Positions 1 through 6,057 of a stretch of 8,342 nt of DNA are shown piece after piece. Origin of the DNA: JAFGPJ01 sp964612465 (GTDB taxonomy: Bacteria > Planctomycetota > Phycisphaerae > Sedimentisphaerales > Anaerobacaceae); contig CAZTDF010000197.1 of assembly GCA_964612465.1 (NCBI GenBank), forward strand, positions 1-8,342, given 5' to 3'. Below the pieces are notes generated by a model that was not told where the DNA came from, did not search any database, and was given only the letters and a program-made list of their open reading frames with translations. Position numbers and translations under genes: made by a program. Positions within the stretch are counted from its first letter, which is position 1. Each line of letters opens with the position of its first letter.

Positions 1-812
1 CAACTCTTGATGATGAAGCCGCCTGACTTTTCTTCGCGTTCCAGTTCGAGGATCCCGTGTGCTCCGGCTTCCTCCAGCATCTGGCCGAAAGACCTGAAGC
101 CGTAGTAGGATTCGCTGAAGCCGGGTTTGCGGCGCTTCAGAGTCTGCTTAATCATCGAACCCCAAATCTTCTCCCCCTCCCCGCGTTCCTCAACCAGAGC
201 CTCGTAGGTCTCGACAATCAGATCCCATGCCTCCTGTTTCTTATCTCCGGCCGGCGGCGGCTTGACGGTTTTGGAAACCGGGTCCTTTGCCGGCTTGCGG
301 GCTGTCTCCCTGGCGGCTTTCCTGCGGGGCGGCTGACGGCGAACGAGGTCATCGTAATAGATAAACTCATCGCAGTTTGCAATCAACAAATCCGAGGCCG
401 AATTCTTGACGCCGAGGCCGATTACGATTTTGTTGTTCTCCCGCAGCTTGCTAACGAGCGGGGAGAAATCAGAGTCACCGCTGATGATGACGAAGGTGTC
501 CACGTGCTCTTTCGTATAACAAAGGTCGAGCGCATCGACAACCATGCGAATATCGGCGGAGTTCTTGCCCGACTGGCGCACGTGCGGGATCTCGATCAAC
601 TCAAAGGACGCTTCGTGCATCGCCGATTTGAATGTTTCGTAGCGGGCCCAGTCGCAGTAAGCCTTCTTGACTACGATATTGCCCTTGAGCAGGAGACGCT
701 CGATTACCTTGCCAATATCGAACTGGGCGTATTTTGCGTCGCGAACACCCAAAGCGACGTTCTCGAAGTCGCAGAAAAGAGCCATGTTCCTCGTTTCAGC
801 CTGATATGTCAT
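1..812 (-). CDS. NYN-domain (PIN-like nuclease) protein with C-terminal OST-HTH/LOTUS domain, partial
   Basis: The minus strand is open from an ATG at 812 to the left edge, giving 270 residues without a stop, so the C-terminus is missing. The N-terminal half is a NYN domain of the LabA/DUF88 type. It has the opening strand MALFCDFENV (residues 10-19), NSADIRMVVDA near residue 75 and ISGDSDFSPL near residue 100, whose aspartates are the expected metal-binding acidic residues of this PIN-like nuclease fold. A basic, proline-rich linker (about 150-180) leads to an OST-HTH/LOTUS-like domain with YYGFRSFGQMLEEAG, a fold that binds RNA in other proteins. The likely role is RNA cleavage or RNA handling in the cytoplasm; the substrate is unknown. 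The start is supported by GGAG at 822-825 with a 9-base spacer, and no in-frame ATG lies between it and the upstream stop at 876-878. A strand-opposed reading frame at 57-830 is its shadow. Confidence 0.9.
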   Translation of the reverse strand, partial: MTYQAETRNMALFCDFENVALGVRDAKYAQFDIGKVIERLLLKGNIVVKKAYCDWARYETFKSAMHEASFELIEIPHVRQSGKNSADIRMVVDALDLCYTKEHVDTFVIISGDSDFSPLVSKLRENNKIVIGLGVKNSASDLLIANCDEFIYYDDLVRRQPPRRKAARETARKPAKDPVSKTVKPPPAGDKKQEAWDLIVETYEALVEERGEGEKIWGSMIKQTLKRRKPGFSESYYGFRSFGQMLEEAGAHGILELEREEKSGGFIIKS

Positions 813-931
813 GGCATAGGTCTCCAGTAAATAATTTTGTGCTCCGGGTACTTGAAAATCACCGTAACGGCGGGATCATCGGTCCCGGTCACTCGCCAAA
901 TCCAGTATTCTTTACTTAAAGCGAAGATCAT
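809..931 (-). CDS. Possible small protein, 40 residues, overlapping the NYN gene start
   Basis: On the minus strand an ATG at 931 opens 40 codons ending in TGA at 811-809. That stop shares ATGA with the start of the NYN gene, the classic arrangement for translational coupling. The peptide begins MIFALSKEYWIWRVTG and ends HKIIYWRPMP. It is rich in aromatic residues, not low in complexity, and has no clear membrane segment. I do not recognise it. Against it: there is no Shine-Dalgarno sequence before the ATG, and the ATG lies inside a possible -10 box (927-932) that could instead serve the NYN gene. The frame can be extended to a GTG at about 974, also without a ribosome binding site. It may be a real coupled small gene, a leader peptide, or chance. 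Confidence 0.35.
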   Translation of the reverse strand: MIFALSKEYWIWRVTGTDDPAVTVIFKYPEHKIIYWRPMP

Positions 932-955
932 AACATGCTGCGGTGGGCAAAACAA
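927..955 (-). promoter_or_regulatory. Weak candidate promoter for the NYN gene
   Basis: On the minus strand TTGTTT (955-950) and TATGAT (932-927) are 17 bases apart. The -10 box matches five of six consensus bases, the -35 box only three. Transcription would start near 920, inside the 40-residue frame, leaving a leader of about 110 bases before the NYN start. This competes with reading that frame as a gene. Confidence 0.3.
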
Positions 956-996
956 CAGGAAAAAATCGAGCACTTATTTAGCTTGCTCTTTTTGCT

Positions 997-1014
997 ATAA
1001 GTTTGCGAACTTAT
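997..1014. repeat. Short perfect inverted repeat
   Basis: ATAAGTT and AACTTAT flank the four bases TGCG. It sits in the 135-base non-coding gap between the end of the HEPN gene and the 40-residue frame. No run of T follows on either strand, so it is not an obvious intrinsic terminator. It could be a protein-binding site or chance. Nothing else is recognised in this gap apart from the weak promoter at 927-955. Confidence 0.4.
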
Positions 1015-1066
1015 GAGACGAGATATTTGGAGATCTGATGAATTTATGCGTACGCCCCATCTTATT

Positions 1067-1475
1067 CTATTCGTTTAGCTCTACTTTTTCCGAGACAAAA
1101 TCTCTTATTTTGTGGGCGCTCTTTAACGCGAGATGCATATCTGCTTCGTTTATATCCATCGGAAATGGGTACCTTACATTGACGGCAAAATCTGTCAACA
1201 TTAAACATTCTTCTTCAATCGATCCCAAAACCTTTGTCGTATTTGTGACAAATTTTATTTAAGCGCACTAAGTCATGGATTTTTTCAATCACCTCTCCCT
1301 TTAAAGCAAGGAATCCTTTCAGGTATTTTTCAGCGGACTGTTGGCAATGATAACAAATTATTTCGATGGGAATCGGTTTCATACCTTGTAAAAAATCCGC
1401 TGAATCTAAATCAGTTTCTGCAATCTTCAACCACTCTTTAGCAACATCCTTGTTATCCATATACTTTAATCCCAT
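1067..1475 (-). pseudogene. HEPN-domain protein (toxin of MNT/HEPN pair), split by a +1 frameshift
   Basis: The first frame gives 86 residues and stops at 1215. It carries the HEPN (PF05168-like) pattern WLKIAETDLDSADF, then CYHCQQSAEKYLKGFLAL and KIHDL. The missing C-terminal helices follow in the next frame: from about 1226 to a TAG at 1067-1069 it reads EEECLMLTDFAVNVRYP and then ALKSAHKIRDFVSEKV, which is how HEPN proteins of this family end. Removing one base in the run TTTTGGG (minus strand, 1230-1224) restores a normal 135-residue protein. The family partner is an RNase toxin silenced by AMPylation from the MNT protein. An R-x5-H-x-Y stretch (residues 71-79) resembles the toxin motif of type VII systems but lies where PF05168 members vary, so I do not rely on it. 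The ATG at 1460, overlapping the MNT stop, is a likelier start than 1475. The shift may be a real mutation, a sequencing error in a homopolymer, or programmed. Confidence 0.85.
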
Positions 1476-1776
1476 TCATTACAATTTTGTGTTCTAAAGT
1501 ACTTTTAAGAGCAGCTCTTTCCTTAAATTCTTTTTCCGAATATATCAATATATCGAGGGGATTGGAAATAAGCTCGATTAGCTTCCGCCTTATTTCCCTG
1601 ATAATATCAATTTTCCTTTTATTATTAAGATCGGCTATTACACACAAGTCAATATCGCTATCTTTGTCCGGCTGACCATAAGCATGAGAGCCGAAAATAA
1701 AGATTTGTTTGACGGCAAAGTTCTCTTTTATTTTATTTTTTAGTATTTCTATTTGTTCGCTGACTTGTGTTTCCAA
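1453..1776 (-). CDS. MNT-type minimal nucleotidyltransferase (MntA-like antitoxin)
   Basis: This 107-residue protein has the minimal nucleotidyltransferase signature GS-x10-DxD: G29 S30, then D41 and D43 in SDIDLCVI. The third acidic residue is D75 in PLDILIY. These bind the metal and nucleotide in the polymerase-beta superfamily. In type VII toxin-antitoxin pairs such a protein transfers AMP to a tyrosine of the HEPN partner and so silences it. It precedes the HEPN gene and overlaps it by 8 or 23 bases depending on the HEPN start, so the two are co-transcribed and probably translationally coupled. The start is TTG, chosen because a good AGGAG lies 8 bases upstream and the first residues (METQVSEQ) lead directly into the family's opening helix. 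The sequence is visibly more AT-rich than the flanking genes, which suggests horizontal acquisition. Confidence 0.9.
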   Translation of the reverse strand: METQVSEQIEILKNKIKENFAVKQIFIFGSHAYGQPDKDSDIDLCVIADLNNKRKIDIIREIRRKLIELISNPLDILIYSEKEFKERAALKSTLEHKIVMNGIKVYG

Positions 1777-1784
1777 CTCTTTTT

Positions 1785-1789
1785 CTCCT
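1785..1789 (-). promoter_or_regulatory. Ribosome binding site that fixes the TTG start of the MNT gene
   Basis: AGGAG on the minus strand, with an 8-base spacer to TTG at 1776-1774. No ATG is suitably placed, so this site decides the start codon. Confidence 0.75.
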
Positions 1790-1825
1790 GGTTTAACACT
1801 GCTCCAAGCTTTTTTTGTAACAGAA

Positions 1826-1854
1826 ATTATATAATACTATTGCGTGCAAAGCAA
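1826..1854 (-). promoter_or_regulatory. Sigma70-type promoter of the MNT/HEPN operon
   Basis: On the minus strand TTGCTT (1854-1849) and TATAAT (1831-1826) are exactly 17 bases apart. The -10 box is a perfect consensus match. Transcription should start near 1819, about 40 bases before the TTG start of the MNT gene. Confidence 0.7.
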
Positions 1855-1857
1855 TAG
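1837..1857. promoter_or_regulatory. Candidate operator: 7-bp inverted repeat over the -35 box
   Basis: CTATTGC and GCAATAG are perfect inverted arms separated by seven bases. The element covers the -35 box and most of the spacer of the MNT/HEPN promoter, where a bound protein would block RNA polymerase. Toxin-antitoxin operons are often self-regulated, but neither MNT nor HEPN is a classical DNA-binding protein, so the binder is unknown. A related TATTGC half-site follows near 1884-1889. Confidence 0.4.
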
Positions 1858-1957
1858 AAATAAACTACTGCTTGCATTCTTATCTTATTGCTTGATGTTT
1901 TGGGTCAGTTGGGGTATTTTTGTGGTGGCTTATATGTGTGCCGAAACCGTTGTCTGT

Positions 1958-1986
1958 TTGACTTTTATGGCATCGGCGGGTATAAA
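1958..1986 (+). promoter_or_regulatory. Sigma70-type promoter of the URO-D/oxidoreductase operon
   Basis: TTGACT (1958-1963) and TATAAA (1981-1986) are separated by 17 bases; each matches five of six consensus bases. The start site should fall near 1993, giving a leader of about 40 bases with AGGAG at 2021-2025, nine bases before the ATG at 2035. It diverges from the MNT/HEPN promoter, with about 100 bases between the two -35 boxes. Confidence 0.65.
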
Positions 1987-2034
1987 TTAGACATATGAAA
2001 CACCCAGACTAACATAAAAAAGGAGTGAAGCAAA

Positions 2035-3483
2035 ATGGCCCAGGATATGGAACAATTATACACCGAGCGAATGAAGCGTTATATCACTGCGATGCGGAAC
2101 GAGAAGCCGGACATGGTGCCGATTCGGCCGTTTGTTGCTGAGTTTACGGCGAAATACGCCGGCTATACGTGCCAGGATGTGGCGCATGATTACAACATGG
2201 CCTTTGAGGCGGCGGTCAAGTGCGCGAAAGACTTTGACTGGGACGCCGTCGTGGCGAATATGGTTTATGTCTGGACGGGTCTTGCCCAGGCGGCGGGGCT
2301 TCGCTACTACGGCATTCCCGGCATCGGCATTCCGCACACGGTCGGTTTCAACTACATCGAGCCGCCCGAGGAAAAGGCCTTTATGAAAGCGGATGAATAC
2401 GACGCCCTGATCGACGATCCGACCGGTTTTCTCTACAACACATGGCTGCCCCGTGTCTCCACCGAAGTGAGCAAAATCGGCGAGGCCTCGACCTATCGCA
2501 ACAACCTGGCGCTGGTCAAGAGCGCTCTGGCAATGCTGCAATATTTCTATGCGTTCGGCCCGCAAATCGCCCGCTTGCAGTCCGAGTGCGGCACGGGCTC
2601 GGCCATCGCCGGCATCTTCAAGGCGCCGTTCGATATTATCGCCGACAAAATGCGTGGCTATCTCGGCTTAGTCAGTGACATGGAGACTCAACCCAAGAAG
2701 GTTCTAAAAGCGTGCGAAGCATTAATGCCGCACCTTGTGCACACGGGCCTAACCACCGCCGATCCGAGCAACCAGGTGCCCATCGGCTACTGGATGCACC
2801 GCGGCTGCGTGCCGTTCTTCAATCCGAAACAATTCGCATCCCACAACTGGCCCACGCTCAAGCCCTGCATCGAGGAATTCTGGAAGAACGGCCACCAGAC
2901 GCTTTTCTACGCCGAGGGCAAGTGGAAATATCATTTCGAGACATTCCGCGAGCTGCCAGACCGCAGCATCGTTTTCCACTGCGACCAGGACGATATCTTC
3001 GACGTTCATCGCTCGCTGCACGATAAGTTCGCCATAAGCGGCGGTATCCCGAACTTTACGTTGAGCTACGGCAAGCCGGAGGAAGTGCGAGAGTTCTGTC
3101 TGCGGGTCATAAAGGAAGTGGCCAAAGACGGCGGCTATATAATGGATGCCGGCGCGATTATTCAGAACGATGCCGACATTGAGAACATGAAGATGATGAC
3201 GCAGGTCTGCCGCGAGCACGGCGTTTACTCGGCCGGCAGTTACGAGCCGCCGAGCGATATGCCGCCCTGCGAGCTGCCGTCATCGGTGGAGTCGCGTAAA
3301 AAAGTCACGGGCATGACCGGCAGGAAGAGTCCAAAGATCAAGCCGGGCGTGTGCTTCCCATGGGAAGAGCGTGTCAAGGACCTGCCCGAAATCACGGGCG
3401 ACCCGGCCATGGTTCAGAAAATATGGGAAGACATTGACGCTCTGGGCAATATGTACATCTGGCAGTTGCTGCTGTCCTTCTAA
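2035..3483 (+). CDS. URO-D superfamily protein (uroporphyrinogen decarboxylase-like), long form
   Basis: This 482-residue cytoplasmic protein has no signal peptide. It resembles the URO-D/MtaA/CmuA superfamily: an N-terminal ERMKRYITAMRNEKPDMVPI helix-strand, a central glycine-rich region, RSIVFHCDQDDIFDVHRSL (310-328), and a closing barrel segment GGIPNFTLSYGKPEEVREF (336-354) followed by a GGYIMDAGAII strand. True HemE proteins are about 340-360 residues and open with a RPVWxMRQAGR motif. Here the matching place reads PIRPFVAEFTAKY, and about 120 extra residues are present. Heme synthesis is therefore unlikely. Many superfamily members move methyl groups to or from corrinoids; H315-C316 recalls the zinc-binding HxC of MtaA-type enzymes but is not that motif. 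The substrate is unknown. It heads the plus-strand run, directly after the promoter at 1958-1986, but a 201-base gap with a palindromic element separates it from the next gene. The start at 2035 is supported by AGGAG with a 9-base spacer. Confidence 0.8.
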   Translation: MAQDMEQLYTERMKRYITAMRNEKPDMVPIRPFVAEFTAKYAGYTCQDVAHDYNMAFEAAVKCAKDFDWDAVVANMVYVWTGLAQAAGLRYYGIPGIGIPHTVGFNYIEPPEEKAFMKADEYDALIDDPTGFLYNTWLPRVSTEVSKIGEASTYRNNLALVKSALAMLQYFYAFGPQIARLQSECGTGSAIAGIFKAPFDIIADKMRGYLGLVSDMETQPKKVLKACEALMPHLVHTGLTTADPSNQVPIGYWMHRGCVPFFNPKQFASHNWPTLKPCIEEFWKNGHQTLFYAEGKWKYHFETFRELPDRSIVFHCDQDDIFDVHRSLHDKFAISGGIPNFTLSYGKPEEVREFCLRVIKEVAKDGGYIMDAGAIIQNDADIENMKMMTQVCREHGVYSAGSYEPPSDMPPCELPSSVESRKKVTGMTGRKSPKIKPGVCFPWEERVKDLPEITGDPAMVQKIWEDIDALGNMYIWQLLLSF

Positions 3484-3522
3484 GCTCTCATATTTAGGGA
3501 CGTATAACAGGTGAATTCGTTG

Positions 3523-3642
3523 ATAAATCTGGAAAGGGTGGCAGCCTCAAGCGAAGCTTGGGGATGGCTTTTCCTTCACCATCCCCAAAGCCTACGGCTT
3601 TGAGGCTGCCACCCAGTAGAAGTCAGAAGACTAATAAATCTG
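3523..3642. mobile_element. Possible small non-autonomous element: palindrome flanked by 9-bp direct repeat
   Basis: ATAAATCTG occurs at 3523-3531 and again, in the same orientation, at 3634-3642, on either side of the large inverted repeat at 3536-3614. Together they look like a target-site duplication around a MITE- or REP-like insertion of about 100 bases. The right repeat lies 19 bases beyond the inverted repeat whereas the left lies 4 bases away, so the fit is imperfect and chance is possible. No reading frame is present. Confidence 0.35.
3536..3614. repeat. Branched palindromic element (cloverleaf-like stem-loops)
   Basis: The outer arms GGGTGGCAGCCTCAA (3536-3550) and TTGAGGCTGCCACCC (3600-3614) are perfect 15-bp complements. 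Inside, GGGGATGG (3560-3567) pairs with CCATCCCC (3579-3586) around an 11-base loop. Between the stems lie two small hairpins, CAAGC-GAA-GCTTG on the left (its first bases shared with the outer arm) and AAAGCC-TAC-GGCTTT on the right. The whole can fold as a four-way cloverleaf. There is no U-tract after it, so it is not a standard terminator, though in RNA it could stabilise or uncouple the two flanking genes. The compact nested form suggests a dispersed repeat. Confidence 0.85.
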
Positions 3643-3684
3643 CATATTATTGAGTATTAGGGCATTTTCAGAGGTACATGAAGA

Positions 3685-4620
3685 ATGATAAAAACCACTA
3701 AACTGAATCGACGCTGTTTTCTCAGGTCCGGCACGGCAGCCGTGCTGGCCGTGGCGACAGGCGGGATTCTCGGATCGGGCTGCCGCAGCACACAGAGCGA
3801 TGCAAGGCCGGAGAAAAAAATACTTGTCGGAGGCCACCCCTGGGTCTACGCGGCGACACAGCCGAACTACGATATCTATCCCGTGCTGGAGAAGATCTTC
3901 GCCGACATGAGTTATGCGGGCCTGGACGGAATCGAGCTTATGCACACGGCGCTGCGCTACCCGGACGCCGTAGAGCGAATCGCAGCACTCTCGAACGAGC
4001 ACAAACTGCCCGTGATTGGCACGTCCTTCGGCGGGGCTATGTGGGACCGTACGCAGCACGAGGCCGTCTTTGAAGACGCCCGTATAGTCGTGACGCGACT
4101 GGCTGAGTTGGGCGGGCGGACGCTCGGCACGTCCGTCGGCAGAGCACCGCAAATAAAGACGGCCGACCAGTTGGACGCACAGGCGGAACTTCTGCGCCGG
4201 ATCATAAACCTCTGCCGCGACAACGGCGTCGAACTGAATCTGCACAATCACACATACGAAGTAGAAGACGACATGCACGACCTGCGCGGGACGCTCGCAC
4301 GGATTCCGGAGGTTAAGCTGGGCCCCGATCTCAACTGGCTCGTGCGGGGCGGCGTCGATCCGGTGGATTTCATCGAAGCTTATGGCGAGAGCATCGTGTT
4401 CCTGCACATCCGGGACCAGAATTCCGACGGGACGTGGTCCGAAGCCGTGGGCGAAGGAGATATGGATTATGTCGCTATCGGCCGGGCCCTGCACGTCAGC
4501 CGCTTCTCTGGCGATGCCGTGATTGAGCTTGCCCATGAAGGCAACTTCAAACCTACACGGCCCCTGCGGGACAGCCTAAAGATGAGCCGGGCCCACGTCA
4601 AAAAGACCATGGGTTTCTGA
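3685..4620 (+). CDS. Tat-exported sugar phosphate isomerase/epimerase-like TIM barrel
   Basis: This 311-residue protein belongs to the xylose isomerase-like (AP endonuclease 2) TIM-barrel family, which includes inosose dehydratase and keto-sugar epimerases and hydratases. The N-terminus has a twin-arginine signal, NRRCFLRSG (8-16), followed by a hydrophobic stretch. C33 follows LGSG, a poor lipobox because of glycine at -3, so lipoprotein status is uncertain. Likely metal and catalytic residues sit at the family's usual strand ends: E84 (DGIELM), H187/H189/E192 (LHNHTYE), D215 (GPDLNW), H241 (LHIRDQ) and E281 (VIELAHE). The length is normal once the signal is removed. GAGG at 3671-3674 with a 10-base spacer supports the start. 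The stop is 19 bases before the first Gfo/Idh/MocA gene. In context it may hydrate or isomerise a keto sugar in the periplasm; the exact substrate cannot be read from the sequence. Confidence 0.85.
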   Translation: MIKTTKLNRRCFLRSGTAAVLAVATGGILGSGCRSTQSDARPEKKILVGGHPWVYAATQPNYDIYPVLEKIFADMSYAGLDGIELMHTALRYPDAVERIAALSNEHKLPVIGTSFGGAMWDRTQHEAVFEDARIVVTRLAELGGRTLGTSVGRAPQIKTADQLDAQAELLRRIINLCRDNGVELNLHNHTYEVEDDMHDLRGTLARIPEVKLGPDLNWLVRGGVDPVDFIEAYGESIVFLHIRDQNSDGTWSEAVGEGDMDYVAIGRALHVSRFSGDAVIELAHEGNFKPTRPLRDSLKMSRAHVKKTMGF

Positions 4621-4626
4621 AACTAT

Positions 4627-4633
4627 AAGGAGG
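4627..4633 (+). promoter_or_regulatory. Strong ribosome binding site before the first oxidoreductase gene
   Basis: AAGGAGG with a 6-base spacer to the ATG at 4640. It is the strongest such site in the window and suggests that this gene is the most heavily translated of the run. Confidence 0.8.
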
Positions 4634-4639
4634 ATGTAA

Positions 4640-5995
4640 ATGAATCACATTATTTCACGCCGGACTTTTTTCAAAAACGCGGCGAGCGTCGCCGGGGCGA
4701 TGGCGGCATTTCCGTATATTGTCCCGTCGTCGGCGCTGGGTGGAGCGGGCAGCGTTGCGCCGAGCAACCGGATTGTCATGGGTTGTATCGGCACGGGAAA
4801 CCAGGGCACCAACGACATGAAAGACTTTCTGCAGGACAGCCGGGTTCAGATTGTCGCCGTCTGTGACGTCAACCGCCAGAGTAACGGCTACTGGGACAAC
4901 CGCATCGGGGGACGGGAGCCGGCAAAGAAAATTGTCACGGAACATTACGCAGGCAGGAGCGCACCGGGTGCCTACAGGGATTGCAGGGCATACGAAGATT
5001 TTCGCGATGTGCTGGCCCGCGACGATATCGATGCCGTCCTTATCGCCATACCGGACCACTGGCATTCGATTGCGGTTATCGAGGCGTCAAAAGCGGGCAA
5101 GGATATTTACGGCGAAAAGCCGCTGTCACTGACTATCGGCGAGGGGCGTGCTATGAGTGACGCGGTCCATCGTTACGGGCGCGTCTTTCAGACGGGCAGC
5201 CAGCAGCGTTCTGACCATAATTTCCGCCGGGCGTGTGAGCTGGTGCGAAACGGGCGAATCGGCAAGCTGCATACCGTCAAGTGCGGCCTGCCGGGCGGGA
5301 CGCCCGATATTTCAAAACAGGGCCATCGCGACAAGCCCGAACGCGTGCCGGATGGTTTTAATTACGACATGTGGCTGGGGCCGGCTCCGTACGCCCCCTA
5401 CTGCCCCGCCCGCTGCCATGTGAATTTTCGCTGGATACTGGATTACTCCGGCGGGCAGGTCACCGACTGGGGAGGACATCATCCGGATATCGCCCAGTGG
5501 GGCATGGGCACGGAGAAGACCGGGCCGGTCGAGATTAAAAACGCCAAAGGTGAGTTTGCCGAGGATGGATTGTATAATACGGCAAAGAGCTTTTATTTCG
5601 AGTGCGTTTACAGCAGCGGCGTCAAACTCATAATTTCGAATAAAGTGCGCGGCGGCGTGACATTCGAGGGCGACGAAGGCTGGGTCTGGGCCGACCGGGG
5701 GCGTCACGATGCGAATCCGAAGTCGCTGCTCGAATCCGTTATAAAGCCGGATGAGATTCACCTGTACCGAAGCGATAACCACGCCCGGAATTTTATCGAC
5801 TGCGTGATTTCCAGGGATGAGCCGGTCGCCCCGATTGAGACGGCCCACCGCTCCATCACGACCGTGCATCTGGGCAATATCGCTATGCGGCTGGGCAGAG
5901 ACCTGAAGTGGAATCCGGACATCGAGCGGTTCGTTAACGATGACGGGGCCAACAGGATGCTGTCTCGAACGATGAGAAGCCCGTGGCGGGTGTGA
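4640..5995 (+). CDS. Gfo/Idh/MocA family oxidoreductase with Tat signal (first copy)
   Basis: This 451-residue NAD(P)-dependent sugar dehydrogenase-like protein starts with a textbook twin-arginine signal, SRRTFFK (6-12), then a hydrophobic stretch to about residue 35. The Rossmann fold follows: IVMGCIGTGNQG (45-56) holds the GxGxxG dinucleotide loop, and VAVCDVN (72-78) carries the aspartate that often selects NAD over NADP. The family's EKP motif is at 159-161 with catalytic-type K160. The C-terminal half has WLGPAPYAPY (245-254), NFRWILDYSGG and DWGGHHPDIAQWG (276-288), with H280/H281 as likely substrate-binding residues. Family members oxidise or reduce sugar hydroxyls, often at C3. Export by Tat implies folding with a bound cofactor before transport, as in Zymomonas glucose-fructose oxidoreductase. 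The tail ANRMLSRTMRSPWRV is shared with the next oxidoreductase. The 19-base gap to the preceding gene marks them as one operon. Confidence 0.93.
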   Translation: MNHIISRRTFFKNAASVAGAMAAFPYIVPSSALGGAGSVAPSNRIVMGCIGTGNQGTNDMKDFLQDSRVQIVAVCDVNRQSNGYWDNRIGGREPAKKIVTEHYAGRSAPGAYRDCRAYEDFRDVLARDDIDAVLIAIPDHWHSIAVIEASKAGKDIYGEKPLSLTIGEGRAMSDAVHRYGRVFQTGSQQRSDHNFRRACELVRNGRIGKLHTVKCGLPGGTPDISKQGHRDKPERVPDGFNYDMWLGPAPYAPYCPARCHVNFRWILDYSGGQVTDWGGHHPDIAQWGMGTEKTGPVEIKNAKGEFAEDGLYNTAKSFYFECVYSSGVKLIISNKVRGGVTFEGDEGWVWADRGRHDANPKSLLESVIKPDEIHLYRSDNHARNFIDCVISRDEPVAPIETAHRSITTVHLGNIAMRLGRDLKWNPDIERFVNDDGANRMLSRTMRSPWRV

Positions 5996-6002
5996 CATTT
6001 AT

Positions 6003-6044
6003 TATTTACTATTTTCTATTTACTATTGTTTATTATTTATGATT
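6003..6044 (+). repeat. AT-rich imperfect tandem repeat, 14-base period
   Basis: TATTTACTATT occurs at 6003-6013 and 6017-6027, and a looser third copy (TATTATTTATGATT) fills 6031-6044. It occupies most of the 62-base gap between the two oxidoreductase genes and stops just before a GGTGAT ribosome binding site (6046-6051). It would give an unstructured A/U-rich leader. It may also simply reflect slippage. Confidence 0.6.
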
Positions 6045-6057
6045 TGGTGATTACATT

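Noticed and set aside
57..830. 257-codon plus-strand frame
   Set aside because: It is antisense to the NYN/OST-HTH gene, whose minus-strand translation shows clear family motifs; the plus-strand product resembles nothing and has no good ribosome binding site.
1038..1262. 74-codon plus-strand frame
   Set aside because: It lies antisense to the C-terminal part of the frameshifted HEPN gene, whose residues match the family.
2056..3219. Minus-strand frames of 169 and 156 codons
   Set aside because: Both are shadows of the URO-D-like gene, which has a promoter, ribosome binding site and family motifs.
2035..3483. Heme biosynthesis gene hemE
   Set aside because: The protein is over 100 residues too long and lacks the RQAGR-type N-terminal motif of true uroporphyrinogen decarboxylase.
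3536..3614. Rho-independent terminator for the URO-D-like gene
   Set aside because: The stem is strong, but no T-run follows it on either strand and the nested branches fit a palindromic repeat better.
3631..4536. 301-codon minus-strand frame
   Set aside because: Antisense to the Tat-signal TIM-barrel gene; long only because G/C-rich third positions remove stops on the opposite strand.
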